From the NCBI RefSeq assembly GCF_028207065.1, contig NZ_JAQLFP010000002.1:1-64000 (forward strand): 64,000 nt of DNA. Direction: 5' to 3'. This stretch comes from Collinsella aerofaciens. GTDB lineage: Bacteria; Actinomycetota; Coriobacteriia; Coriobacteriales; Coriobacteriaceae. Position 1 is the stretch's first letter. Every line of letters starts with the position of its first letter. Of the stretch, positions 56,954 to 64,000 are shown one piece after another. Under the pieces are notes generated by a model. It was not told the origin of the DNA. It made no database searches and was given only the letters and a program-made list of their open reading frames with translations. The translations under genes were made by a program, and so were the position numbers.

Positions 56954-56990
56954 ACGGCTCTGCCCAGCTCACTACAACTTGGGCTGCCGT
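56954..56990. repeat. Inverted repeat after the 41-residue gene
   Basis: ACGGCTCTGCCCAG and CTTGGGCTGCCGT form an imperfect stem with a ten-base loop. It could be a terminator shared with an antisense RNA. There is no strong T-run. Confidence 0.5.
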
Positions 56991-57113
56991 CGGCACCATT
57001 CTACCCTCCTGACGAGGAATTCGTCCATATTTCAAAAATCAAATCCTGTTCGCGCGTGGGCGCGTGGGCGTAAACTTTTAGTTGGGCAAACCCGACAGAT
57101 TGGAGCTTGAAAC

Positions 57114-57179
57114 ATGAGGGATATGCACCTCATGTCGCTCATAAAACGTCTCCTGACCTCGAAGGAGAGCGTTTTTTAG
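57114..57179 (+). promoter_or_regulatory. Leader reading frame with built-in intrinsic terminator (attenuator)
   Basis: A 21-codon frame starts at ATG 57114, with GGAG eight bases upstream. It encodes MRDMHLMSLIKRLLTSKESVF and stops at 57179. Its second half is the terminator itself: AAAACGTCTCCT (57143-57154) pairs with AGGAGAGCGTTTT (57163-57175) with one bulge, and a T-run reaches 57177. The phosphoesterase start at 57200 follows. Translation or ligand-dependent folding could decide whether the operon is read. Confidence 0.65.
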
Positions 57180-57199
57180 CGACAGAAGGAGACGTAAAT

Positions 57200-57838
57200 A
57201 TGATCTGGTTTACCAGCGACACCCACTTCGGGCATGAGAACGTGCTGAAGTTCACCGACCGCCCGTGGGAGACGATTTGGCAGATGAACGACGCCATCGT
57301 CGACAGCATCAACGGCAGGGTTGCCGTGGACGACGAGCTCTACATCCTGGGGGATTTCTCATTCAAGATGACCGCCCAGGACGCCTACGGGCTGCGCAAG
57401 CGGATCGCCTGCAGGCGCATCCACCTCGTCCCGGGAAACCACGACAAGGACTGGACCCAGCCGGCGGTCGCGGGCGCCTTCACCGTGGAGCCGCCGATCT
57501 GCGTGCTCAAGATCGACGGGCAGAAGATCGTCCTGTGCCATTACCCCATTGCCGACTGGCAGGGCATGAGCCATGGATCGTGGCACCTCCACGGGCACAT
57601 CCACAGCAGCGGTGGCGCGTACAACGAGTTCAACCGCAAGCAGGGCCTTCTGCGCTACGACGTCGGTTGCGATGCCAACGGGCACTCCCCGGTGAGCCTC
57701 GACGAGCTGAGGGAATGGTTCGCCGGAGTCGACGAGCCGTGCGGCCGGGTGAAATGGGCCTGGTGGGTCAACGAGACCGGCGACAGGCAGGTCGAGCGCG
57801 AGCTGGCGGCGTACAAGAGGGAAGAGGCGATCCGATGA
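57200..57838 (+). CDS. Metallophosphoesterase 1
   Basis: The 212-residue calcineurin-like phosphoesterase has the metal motifs FTSDTHFGHENVLKF (D-x-H, DTH), YILGDFSF (GD), LVPGNHDKDW (GNHD), VLCHYPIADW (H) and HLHGHIHSSGG (GHxH), all in order. This subtype (HENVLKFTDRPW) is frequent in phages and mobile elements. The start MIWFTSDTHF is at ATG 57200 behind AGAAGGAGA. Its stop overlaps the next gene (ATGA). The substrate, perhaps a nucleotide or cyclic nucleotide, is unknown. Confidence 0.92.
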   Translation: MIWFTSDTHFGHENVLKFTDRPWETIWQMNDAIVDSINGRVAVDDELYILGDFSFKMTAQDAYGLRKRIACRRIHLVPGNHDKDWTQPAVAGAFTVEPPICVLKIDGQKIVLCHYPIADWQGMSHGSWHLHGHIHSSGGAYNEFNRKQGLLRYDVGCDANGHSPVSLDELREWFAGVDEPCGRVKWAWWVNETGDRQVERELAAYKREEAIR

Positions 57839-58560
57839 CGGTCTATGTGACGGGCGACATCCACGGTGGGCTCGACATGCAAAAGCTCCGCGACTGGGAG
57901 CTTGGCGACAGTCTTACCAGCGACGACTATCTCATCGTTGCCGGTGACTTTGGCTTTCCGTGGAACTTTTCTGCCGAGGAATGCGCCGACATCGCCTGGC
58001 TGGAGTCGTGCCCCTACACGGTACTGTTCGTCGACGGCAACCACGAGCGCTTCGATCACTGGGAGGAGCGCCCCATGGAGCCGTGGCATGGCGGGCTGAC
58101 GCAGCGCCTGTCGGACACCTCGCCCATTCGGCGCCTGACGCGCGGCGAGGTCTTCGAGCTCGACGGCTCGACAATCTTCACTATGGGCGGTGCCACGAGC
58201 GTGGACAGGGAATACCGCGTTCCGTATTCCAGCTGGTGGCCTCAGGAGCTCCCGGACGAGCGCGAATTCGATGCCGCGCGGGCAAAGCTCGACGAGGTCG
58301 GCTGGAAGGTCGACTGCGTCATCACCCATACCTGTGCCACGCGCATGCTCTCGCCGACGCTCTATCCGGACTCGGGCTGGGAACGCCCTGATGTGGACCG
58401 GCTGACCGGATTCCTCGACGAGCTCGAGGACCGCCTGGACTACAAGCGCTGGTATTACGGCCATTTTCACCGAGACGGCAACCCGGACGAACGGCACACG
58501 GTGCTGTATGACCGAATCGTGAGACTCGGGGACAAACTCCTGCCGTGGGGCGCGTACTGA
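57835..58560 (+). CDS. Metallophosphoesterase 2
   Basis: The 241-residue protein has VYVTGDIHGG (DIH), IVAGDFGFPW (GD), FVDGNHERFD (GNHE), CVITHTCA (H) and YYGHFHRDG (GHFH), a complete binuclear metal site. It is clearly a paralogue of the third protein: the same MTVYVTGD start, the same MGGA(T/A)S region and the same order throughout. It starts four bases before the stop of gene 1, so translation is coupled. Confidence 0.92.
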   Translation: MTVYVTGDIHGGLDMQKLRDWELGDSLTSDDYLIVAGDFGFPWNFSAEECADIAWLESCPYTVLFVDGNHERFDHWEERPMEPWHGGLTQRLSDTSPIRRLTRGEVFELDGSTIFTMGGATSVDREYRVPYSSWWPQELPDEREFDAARAKLDEVGWKVDCVITHTCATRMLSPTLYPDSGWERPDVDRLTGFLDELEDRLDYKRWYYGHFHRDGNPDERHTVLYDRIVRLGDKLLPWGAY

Positions 58561-59297
58561 TGACGGTCTATGTGACAGGCGACGTGCACGGCAGGGCCGA
58601 GTACGGGTCCAGCCGGTTTGCATTCAAAAATTGGCCGCTGGGCCGGACCCTGACGCGCGATGACGCGGTGATCGTGGCCGGCGACTTCGGCTTTGTCTGG
58701 GACGGCTCGAATGCTGAGAGGTATTGGCTCGATTGGTTTGAGTCGAAGCCGTGGACCACGTGTTTCGTAGACGGCAACCACGAGAACCACCACGCCCTGA
58801 CAGAACTGCCGGTGCGGGAGTGGAGCGGCGGTCTCGTCCATGAGGTACGACCGCACGTGCTGCACCTCATGCGCGGAGAGGTATTCGACATCGCGGGAAC
58901 CACGGTTCTTACCATGGGCGGAGCCGCGAGCAACGACAGGCAGTATCGCAAGGAGGGGAGGAGCTGGTGGCCCGAGGAGATGCCGAGCGAGGAGGAGATG
59001 GACCACTGCCGCGCCTCGCTCAACCGCGTAGGCTGGAGGGTCGATTGCGTTGTGACTCACGAGGCCCCTGCTGCCCTTGCTGAGGTGCTGTGCCGCGAGC
59101 ATGGACGCGGGTACCGTGGGGATCAACTGCAAACCTTCCTGGGCGAGCTCGACGGGCGGCTCGACTATCGCGTCTGGTTCTTCGGCCACTACCACGGCGA
59201 CAGATGGTGCGACGCCAAGCATCGCCTGATCTACCGAGACATCGTGCCGATTGAAGATGCCGCGCTCGGTTCTAGAGACCTCCTAGAAGCGTTCTAG
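58560..59297 (+). CDS. Metallophosphoesterase 3
   Basis: The 245-residue protein has VYVTGDVHGR, IVAGDFGFVW, FVDGNHENHH, TMGGAASNDRQYRKEGRSWWPEEMPSEEEMD, CVVTHEAPA and FFGHYHGD. All metal ligands are present. It overlaps gene 2 by one base (TGATG). Three related enzymes in one coupled operon is unusual and suggests different substrates or a mixed assembly. The stop codon lies inside a perfect palindrome. Confidence 0.92.
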   Translation: MTVYVTGDVHGRAEYGSSRFAFKNWPLGRTLTRDDAVIVAGDFGFVWDGSNAERYWLDWFESKPWTTCFVDGNHENHHALTELPVREWSGGLVHEVRPHVLHLMRGEVFDIAGTTVLTMGGAASNDRQYRKEGRSWWPEEMPSEEEMDHCRASLNRVGWRVDCVVTHEAPAALAEVLCREHGRGYRGDQLQTFLGELDGRLDYRVWFFGHYHGDRWCDAKHRLIYRDIVPIEDAALGSRDLLEAF

Positions 59298-59310
59298 GAG
59301 GTCTCTAGAA
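59270..59310. repeat. Perfect 19-bp-arm palindrome over the end of the operon
   Basis: TTCTAGAGACCTCCTAGAA, then GCG, then the exact complement. It covers the last codons of the third phosphoesterase. There is no T-run, so it may be a terminator of atypical form, an RNA-processing stem or a protein site. Confidence 0.75.
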
Positions 59311-59339
59311 ATCAGCCGCCTGATAGGAGAAGCGCGGGG

Positions 59340-59918
59340 CTACTCGCCCTTCATCTGGGTCATGACCTCGATCTTGGCCTCGGCCACGGCCGCACGCTGC
59401 TCGGAGGCGGCAAGGCGGTCCTTGAGGGCGGCGACCTCGGCCATCAGGTCGCGCTGGGCCAGGAGTGCGTCGTTCAACTCGGCTTGGGCTTTCAGCGCGG
59501 CATCACGCTCGCCGCGCAGCCGCTCGATCTCGTCGACCATGGCCACGGCCTCGGCATGGAGCTGGACGACCTGCCTGCCGAGCTCCCTGGCACGGGAGAG
59601 GTACCTGACGCCCGCGGCGTGGAGCTCGTTGTTCTCGAGTTCGAGACTCGCGGTATCGAGTTCGAACTTCTCCTCTATAAAGGCAATCCGCTCATTGCAG
59701 TCGGCCTCAATTTTTTCATTCCGATACGTCGCCTCGGCGAGCTTGCGGTTGAATTCGTCGAGCTGGGCCCTGAGCAGCGCGTTCTCGGTCTTGAGATCGG
59801 CGGTCTCGCGCAGCAGCTTCTCTCGCCAAGCCTTTTCAATCTGCTCGGCGGCCTCATCGAGGACGTCCTTCGCGCCGGGCGTCTTGCTGATTTTTCTGTC
59901 GTTCGGGTTGTCTGTCAT
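59340..59918 (-). CDS. Coiled-coil protein of unknown function
   Basis: The 192-residue protein is almost entirely predicted coiled coil (KAWREKLLRETADLKTENALLRAQLDEFNRKLAEATYRNEKIEADCNERIAFIEEKFELDTASLELENNELHAAG and on to the end). It has no signal peptide or membrane segment. ATG 59918 has GGAG ten bases upstream. It converges on the phosphoesterase operon. It might be a structural or accessory protein of the element. Confidence 0.7.
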   Translation of the reverse strand: MTDNPNDRKISKTPGAKDVLDEAAEQIEKAWREKLLRETADLKTENALLRAQLDEFNRKLAEATYRNEKIEADCNERIAFIEEKFELDTASLELENNELHAAGVRYLSRARELGRQVVQLHAEAVAMVDEIERLRGERDAALKAQAELNDALLAQRDLMAEVAALKDRLAASEQRAAVAEAKIEVMTQMKGE

Positions 59919-60040
59919 CGTGCGGCACTCCAATCAACAATGGGCATGGCTCCGCCATGGCGTACGGCTGGGAACAAATACGCGGCCGCTGTTGAGTTGT
60001 GTTTGTCCTGCGCTTGGTGAGTTCTAAAAGCGTTCAAGTC

Positions 60041-60325
60041 ATGCGTTCGCGCAGGTTTTCGATTGGAGAAATACCGCACGCTTTCATGGTATCACGTGCC
60101 TTAAAGACCATGAATGGACGGCCATATCGATTCGTTGAAAATGGCACCTACGACGTGCTGGTGGTAGGAGGTGAGGGCGTTAAAGATGTCGAGAATGATT
60201 ATGGGAGTATTTTAGATGCAGGTATGAGAAAGGGTCGAATCGAAGTGTCTGGCCGGACGCCAATTGTCCGGGAACTGTTTCGGTTCGACCCTGCTTCATT
60301 TTACATCCGCGGCATGCTCTTATAG
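60041..60325 (+). CDS. Possible small protein, weak support
   Basis: A 94-codon frame (MRSRRFSIGEIPHAFMVSRALKTMNGRPYRFVENGTYDVLVVGGEGVKDVENDYG...) lies alone between two minus-strand genes. It lacks a good ribosome site and a recognisable domain. The composition is protein-like, with strands and helices of normal length, so it is listed with low confidence. Confidence 0.3.
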   Translation: MRSRRFSIGEIPHAFMVSRALKTMNGRPYRFVENGTYDVLVVGGEGVKDVENDYGSILDAGMRKGRIEVSGRTPIVRELFRFDPASFYIRGMLL

Positions 60326-60374
60326 ACGCCCGGCGATTACCGACCTTCACGACCTCGATAGTCGGGCTATGGAC

Positions 60375-60761
60375 TTAAGATTTCTTGGGCTCCCAGCCGT
60401 TTTCGATTGCGGCGGGGTAGACTGCGGCGTAATTAAGCATCCAGCTGCCATCGCCCGCTTTTTGAATAAACCCCTTATCCGTCAAAGAGGTATAGGCCCG
60501 GGAGATCGTGTTCTTACTTAGGTGGTAGCGCTCCTCAATCCATTTGCTTTTTGCGTAAAAGCCCATGGCTCGTTTGTTTTTGGAAGGATTTCCAAGCTTC
60601 CATACTAGGCCGAGGATGAGGCGCTCGGCAGCGACAGTGGTGGCACAACACGCCCAGTCGGGCACCGAAATAAAATTCGCGTTATCCATTTTCCTTCTAA
60701 TCTCTCGTTGCTCATTAACATCATCGCGATATTTGTCGGAAATTGACGGTAGCTCGCTCAT
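60375..60761 (-). CDS. Winged-helix protein, replication- or control-type
   Basis: The 128-residue protein has ISVPDWACCATTVAAERLILGLVWKLGNPSKNKRAMGFYAKSKWIEERYHLSKNTISRAYTSLTDKGFIQKAGDG, a winged helix like those in GntR or plasmid replication-initiator N-domains. AGGCGG precedes ATG 60761. It follows the Xis-like gene after nine bases and probably shares its transcript. A role in control of excision or in replication of the excised circle is inferred from position. Confidence 0.65.
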   Translation of the reverse strand: MSELPSISDKYRDDVNEQREIRRKMDNANFISVPDWACCATTVAAERLILGLVWKLGNPSKNKRAMGFYAKSKWIEERYHLSKNTISRAYTSLTDKGFIQKAGDGSWMLNYAAVYPAAIENGWEPKKS

Positions 60762-60770
60762 GTTTACCGC

Positions 60771-61016
60771 CTAGTCAAGGTGGGCGGTACGACCTTCAAG
60801 CTGCTTGAAAAGTTCGTAGAACGAGCTTTCAAACATGTAATTCGAGCGATGGATTTGGATGAGCTTGCCGGACTCGCGCATAAACTTGCGCGCGGTGTTT
60901 TCGCTCCAGCCAGTGAGTTCGCGGATATCGTTAACGCGGAGCAACCGATCGCACTGAGCGGCACCAGTGGGGAAAGTCGGTGTGGACGCCTGAGTGCTAA
61001 TCTGTGGAGTAGCCAT
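60771..61016 (-). CDS. xis: Excisionase-like helix-turn-helix protein
   Basis: The 81-residue protein has CDRLLRVNDIRELTGWSENTARKFMRESGKLIQIHRSNYMFESSFYELFKQLEG, a MerR/Xis-type winged helix. Proteins of this size beside an integrase bend DNA at the attachment site and favour excision. The start is ATG 61016 behind AAAGGA. It lies 219 bases downstream of the integrase stop on the same strand, with its own control region. Confidence 0.75.
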   Translation of the reverse strand: MATPQISTQASTPTFPTGAAQCDRLLRVNDIRELTGWSENTARKFMRESGKLIQIHRSNYMFESSFYELFKQLEGRTAHLD

Positions 61017-61234
61017 GATGAGCTATCCTTTCAATGAGGGCCCTCCCTGTGCTTGTAAGACTTACCAGGTTCATAAGCACTTGGGGGGCCGGTTTCTATG
61101 ACTACATGCGTAGCCATCTGACAGCTTTAGCATGTATTAAAACTCATTAGTTGTCAATCAAATAAAGCATCTACCTGCGGAAACGGTATTATAGTACCGT
61201 AATATTATGAATAAAACGATGAATGAAAAACATG

Positions 61235-62482
61235 CTATTTCTCGCTTCTCTGTATATAGGCGTTGATGAAGTCTTCGTAGCCTTTAACTGCTTTTATTTC
61301 TGATTGTTGAACGAGGCTTGTATACGTTTTGAGCGTGATATTGGGGTCCGCGTGGCCAAGAATACCTTGCACGCTTCTAACGTCCGATCCGTTCGCCAGC
61401 ATAAAAGTGCTTACGCAATGCCTGAGCTGATGCGGGCAGATGCCCTTATATAGTTTTCCGCCAGTCGAATTGTTCGGCTCATAGATTCCAAGATTGCAGC
61501 TAACTGCGAAATCGCGAAACCAATGGTTGAAGATGTAGTTCTTCATGTGACAGACAGTAGGGACCCCTTGCTCGACAGCAATATCGCTAATGATGGGAGT
61601 GCTGCCAGTCTGGGACAGCCCCAGAGAGGCCAGGAGCTCTTTTTGTATGGCTGACCATGATTGAAGACGTTCGGCCAGGGTTTCTCCAACGGGGATTTTG
61701 CGTTGGCTTTCTTGTGACTTGGGTGCCCTCAGTTCATGATCGTTGGTGTACTGCCTGTCAATTTTCAAGGTTTTATTGGCAGGGTCCCAATCGCGCCATT
61801 CGAGGCCCAGCATCTCGCCTTTTCGCATACCCGTATACACTAGTACTAGCGTACCAACAGCTTCGGCGGTGAGCTCAATGTGTTGAAGATGTGTGCATAG
61901 GGTAGCTACTTGGTCGATTGTCAGTGATTCTCTTTTGTTGCGTGGTCTGCGAACATGAACGGTAGCGCAGGGGTTTCGGTCAATTATTCTCTTTGCGACT
62001 GCATTCGACAGAATCTGACGCAGTTTTGCATTGATTCGTACAAGCTCTGATGGTTTGTATTTTCCCGTACGACGAGCTTCGGCATATGTTTCTTCGATTA
62101 GATCGGGAGTTAGCCCCTCAATTGTCTGAAACGCACCGAATAGGTCTTCGATATGCCTGCAATCGTACGCTTCTCTTTCATAGCTCGTTGGCGCAAGCTC
62201 GGTGTCCCTATTTTCATGAAAGGCCCAGCAGTAAGACGCAAGCAAAGTGGGCTTTTTAGTTTTAGTGATCGTGCCAGAGGAGTTGATTTCAGCCAGCTTG
62301 GCCTGCATTGCAGCCTTAGCTTCTGTTTTAGTCTTGCAACGAACTGTATAAGTTGGGGATCGTTTGTAACGCCCTGTCTTAGGGTCCTTGACCCCAAGGG
62401 AAAAATAATAGCGATAGGTGTTAGGTGATCTCTTGTCTTTCCAACACGTGCCTCTTCCGCTAATGAGTGGCTGTTCTGACAT
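61235..62482 (-). CDS. int: Tyrosine integrase of the mobile element
   Basis: The 415-residue site-specific recombinase has an N-terminal AP2-like arm-binding domain (YRYYFSLGVKDPKTGRYKRSPTYTVRCKTKTEAKAA). A SAM-like core domain follows (LTPDLIEETYAEARRTGKY). The catalytic residues are R in TGMRKGE, H351/R354 in HQLRH, H377 in GHAD and Y387 in TLKTYTSL, all present. It lies 190 bases from attR, as usual, and should recombine the tRNA-Arg sites. It is apparently intact. Confidence 0.95.
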   Translation of the reverse strand: MSEQPLISGRGTCWKDKRSPNTYRYYFSLGVKDPKTGRYKRSPTYTVRCKTKTEAKAAMQAKLAEINSSGTITKTKKPTLLASYCWAFHENRDTELAPTSYEREAYDCRHIEDLFGAFQTIEGLTPDLIEETYAEARRTGKYKPSELVRINAKLRQILSNAVAKRIIDRNPCATVHVRRPRNKRESLTIDQVATLCTHLQHIELTAEAVGTLVLVYTGMRKGEMLGLEWRDWDPANKTLKIDRQYTNDHELRAPKSQESQRKIPVGETLAERLQSWSAIQKELLASLGLSQTGSTPIISDIAVEQGVPTVCHMKNYIFNHWFRDFAVSCNLGIYEPNNSTGGKLYKGICPHQLRHCVSTFMLANGSDVRSVQGILGHADPNITLKTYTSLVQQSEIKAVKGYEDFINAYIQRSEK

Positions 62483-62673
62483 CTTTGCACTCCGTTTCTT
62501 TGAATAGTTTTCAACAATTCAATGAGTGCAGTTTAGCTAAAGCTGTTAGTAATATGTTTGTAAAAGCGTAGGCGCAGCTACCGGAGGCAAAAGACACAAA
62601 CTGCTATGTTTATCTGCGGTTATATGATGTTCAATGATGCTTGATGAATGATAGGGGGTAGCATTAAATCATA

Positions 62674-62721
62674 TCTCCTAAAGCGGGTGTCGACGGTTCG
62701 AATCCGCCCGGGGGCACCAGA
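62674..62721. repeat. attR: 48-bp direct repeat
   Basis: Identical to 49172-49219. It is followed by the tRNA's own terminator, so the chromosome resumes here. Confidence 0.93.
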
Positions 62722-62730
62722 GATTTGTCG

Positions 62731-62766
62731 AGCCCGGTACCACCACGGTGCCGGGCTCTTCTGGTC
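62731..62766 (+). terminator. Original terminator of tRNA-Arg, displaced by the insertion
   Basis: GAGCCCGGTACC pairs with GGTGCCGGGCTC and TTCTGGT follows. It now lies 13.5 kb from the tRNA. Confidence 0.75.
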
Positions 62767-62824
62767 TAAGGGCAGGGTTCGAGCCGTCGACACCCGCGTC
62801 ACCAATTTCCTGCGGGGGGGGGTT

Positions 62825-62893
62825 GAATTCGCCCGGGGGCACCAGAGATTGATCGAGCCCGGTACACCGCCACGGTGCCGGGCTCTTCTGGTT
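62825..62893. repeat. Second copy of the tRNA 3' end plus terminator
   Basis: GAATTCGCCCGGGGGCACCAGAGATT... and the following GAGCCCGGTAC...GGTGCCGGGCTCTTCTGG repeat 62700-62767 with few changes, 125 bases on. Between the copies lies an inverted fragment of the tRNA (GAGCCGTCGACACCCGC, about 62781-62797). It may be the scar of an earlier integration or a decayed second tRNA. Confidence 0.7.
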
Positions 62894-62917
62894 CATGCCA
62901 TGTCAAAAATGAAGCGC

Positions 62918-62946
62918 CCGCTTGCTGGGGGAGCAAGCGGGCGCCT
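62918..62946 (-). terminator. Terminator of the PASTA kinase gene
   Basis: GCGCCCGCTTGCT and its complement form a strong stem. On the minus strand it is followed by TTCATTTTT. Confidence 0.85.
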
Positions 62947-62996
62947 GTGAGCGAATATGTTTGCGGCGAGAGCCGTAATGAGCGGTTGGGTGGCGA

Positions 62997-64000
62997 CTAG
63001 TTGGTCGTACCGGAATCGCCGCCCGTACCCGAACCCGAACCCGAGCCAGAAAGTGCAACCGTCAGCGTAATCGTGCTGTCGGTGGACTGCTTGCCGGTGG
63101 GGGAGACGCCCGTAACGGTGGCATCCTCGTTACCGCTCACGGGATTGCCGTTCTGGTCACAGAAGCCAATGTTATAGAAACCGGCGTTGTTGAGCGCGGT
63201 AACGGCGGCGGAAATGCTCTTGCCGTATAGGTTGCCCGGGACGGAGGCCTTGCCGGACTTCTTGGCAATGACGACGGTAATCGTGGCGCCGGGCTTCTGC
63301 TTGCCGCTGGGGTTCCAGCTGATCACGGTGCCCTCGGTAACCGAGTCGTTCTCCTGGTAGCTCACGTCGACGCCAAAGCCTGCCATATCGAGGGCGTTGC
63401 GCGCCTGGGCCTCGGTCATGTCGGTCAGGTCGGGGACGGACGTGGTATCCGGGCCGCTCGAGACCTTGTACGAGATGGTCGTGCCCTTCTCGACTTCCTT
63501 GCCGGCGTCGGTGCCCTGCTCAAAGACCTGGCCTTCGTCGGCCTCGTTGGCCTCCTCGGTGGCGTTGCCCTTTAGGCCAACGCTTGCCAGTGCCGCCTCT
63601 GCCTGGTCCTTGGTTAGACCGACAAGCCGGGGAACCTCAACCTTCTCGGAGGGCTTGGGGCCCTTGGAGATCACCAGGTTCACCTTGGTGCCTTTGGGCT
63701 TCTTGGTGTTGCCGTTGGGGGTCTGCTCGGCAACCTTGCCCTCGTCGACATCGTCGTTATAGCTCTGGTCGATGGTGCCGACCTCAAGGCCTTCCTCCTT
63801 GATCAGCTCGACGGCAGTCTGCTGGTCCTTGCCCAGCACGTCGGGCACGGTGACCTGTTCGCCGCCAAAGAGTCCTGTGGCAAAGGCCACCACGATGCCG
63901 ATGACGGCAACGGCTGCCACCACAGCGGCGATGATCTTGTTCTTGTTGGATTTGGGCTTTTCGACCTCGTAGGAGCCGGTGGAGCCCGAAACTGAGCTAC
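62997..64000 (-). CDS. PASTA-domain Ser/Thr kinase, C-terminal part (PknB/Stk1 type)
   Basis: The frame is open to the window edge, so the kinase domain lies outside. Visible here are a basic linker (EVEKPKSNKNK), a membrane span (IIAAVVAAVAVIGIVVAFATGLF) and four PASTA units: VTVPDVLGKDQQTAVELIKEEGLEVG, VEVPRLVGLTKDQAEAALASVGLKG, TSVPDLTDMTEAQARNALDMAGFGV and a weaker ASVPGNLYGKSISAAVTALNNAGF. A Gly/Ser tail ends it. PASTA domains bind muropeptides, and such kinases control growth and division. It could in principle be another PASTA protein, but the layout is that of PknB. Confidence 0.85.
   Translation of the reverse strand, partial: SSVSGSTGSYEVEKPKSNKNKIIAAVVAAVAVIGIVVAFATGLFGGEQVTVPDVLGKDQQTAVELIKEEGLEVGTIDQSYNDDVDEGKVAEQTPNGNTKKPKGTKVNLVISKGPKPSEKVEVPRLVGLTKDQAEAALASVGLKGNATEEANEADEGQVFEQGTDAGKEVEKGTTISYKVSSGPDTTSVPDLTDMTEAQARNALDMAGFGVDVSYQENDSVTEGTVISWNPSGKQKPGATITVVIAKKSGKASVPGNLYGKSISAAVTALNNAGFYNIGFCDQNGNPVSGNEDATVTGVSPTGKQSTDSTITLTVALSGSGSGSGTGGDSGTTN

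Larger units (their letters stand above)
49172..62721. mobile_element. Integrative mobilizable element in tRNA-Arg(CCT), about 13.5 kb
   Basis: Two 48-bp direct repeats of the tRNA 3' half bound the region. Next to the right repeat are a tyrosine integrase and an Xis-like gene. Inside are a relaxase, a MobC-like gene and hairpins suited to an oriT, but no type IV secretion genes, so a helper element would be needed for transfer. Cargo: surface protein, lipoprotein, small membrane peptide, three metallophosphoesterases and a coiled-coil protein. Confidence 0.92.

Noticed and set aside
57265..57834. Upstream extension of the second phosphoesterase inside the first
   Set aside because: ATG 57835 gives the paralogous MTVYVTGD start; the extension is a shadow of gene 1.
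49172..62721. Prophage
   Set aside because: No capsid, terminase, portal, tail or lysis genes; the mobilization genes point to a mobilizable element.

Overview
The window reads as a chromosome segment of a high-GC Gram-positive anaerobe of the class Coriobacteriia, most likely a Collinsella. The signs are GC-rich coding sequence, a dnaK-grpE-dnaJ-hspR operon and clpB preceded by the same promoter block, a PASTA-domain Ser/Thr kinase, mannose-type and glucose-type PTS proteins, nickel-hydrogenase maturation genes and small two-cluster ferredoxins. This taxonomic call is an inference from gene content and style, not from a marker search.

Layout. 1-8.4 kb: the end of an IS110-type transposase, then carbohydrate genes (RpiR/SIS regulator, a large GH106-like putative glycosidase with a divergent AraC regulator, a GH1 6-phospho-beta-glucosidase, PTS IIA-Glc) and a small lipoprotein. 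8.4-16.1 kb: an intergenic region packed with repeats, a Gph-type phosphatase, hypE-hypD-hypC-hypF on the minus strand, NikR with a small unknown partner, and thioredoxin. 16.2-20.8 kb: two unknown proteins, a headless GHKL kinase remnant, a complete IS3-family element, an IS3 orfA remnant and two large inverted-repeat elements. 20.8-25.2 kb: nadA-nadB-nadC-niaR behind a long perfect palindrome that overlaps the promoter, then a ferredoxin. 25.7-30.0 kb: the heat-shock operon. 30.4-37.7 kb: an aconitase-family hydratase, two divergent small secreted or membrane proteins, a three-hairpin tandem array, and clpB. 37.8-45.2 kb: a membrane-anchored unknown protein, a DUF5692-like membrane protein, a TetR regulator, a 925-residue iron-sulfur flavoprotein and hypA (TTG start). 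45.5-48.8 kb: the mannose-family PTS operon plus a DUF956 gene.

49.17-62.72 kb is an integrative mobilizable element. It lies between 48-bp direct repeats made from the 3' part of tRNA-Arg(CCT). Its backbone is a tyrosine integrase, an Xis-like protein, a winged-helix protein, a MobC-like gene broken or frameshifted in an A-run, a relaxase and a probable oriT region. Its cargo is a 1118-residue coiled-coil surface protein with an inserted CAP-like domain and a sortase-type tail, a lipoprotein carrying a C2H2-like motif, a 41-residue membrane peptide, and three consecutive metallophosphoesterase genes with overlapping ends. Those three sit behind a small leader reading frame that contains an intrinsic terminator. 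The window ends in the PASTA repeats of a PknB-like kinase.

The strongest candidates for undescribed biology are the attenuated triple-phosphoesterase operon with its mobile-element context, and several families of dispersed hairpins. One family (8.39 and 30.05 kb) has two copies whose stems differ by compensating base changes, which points to a conserved folded structure.
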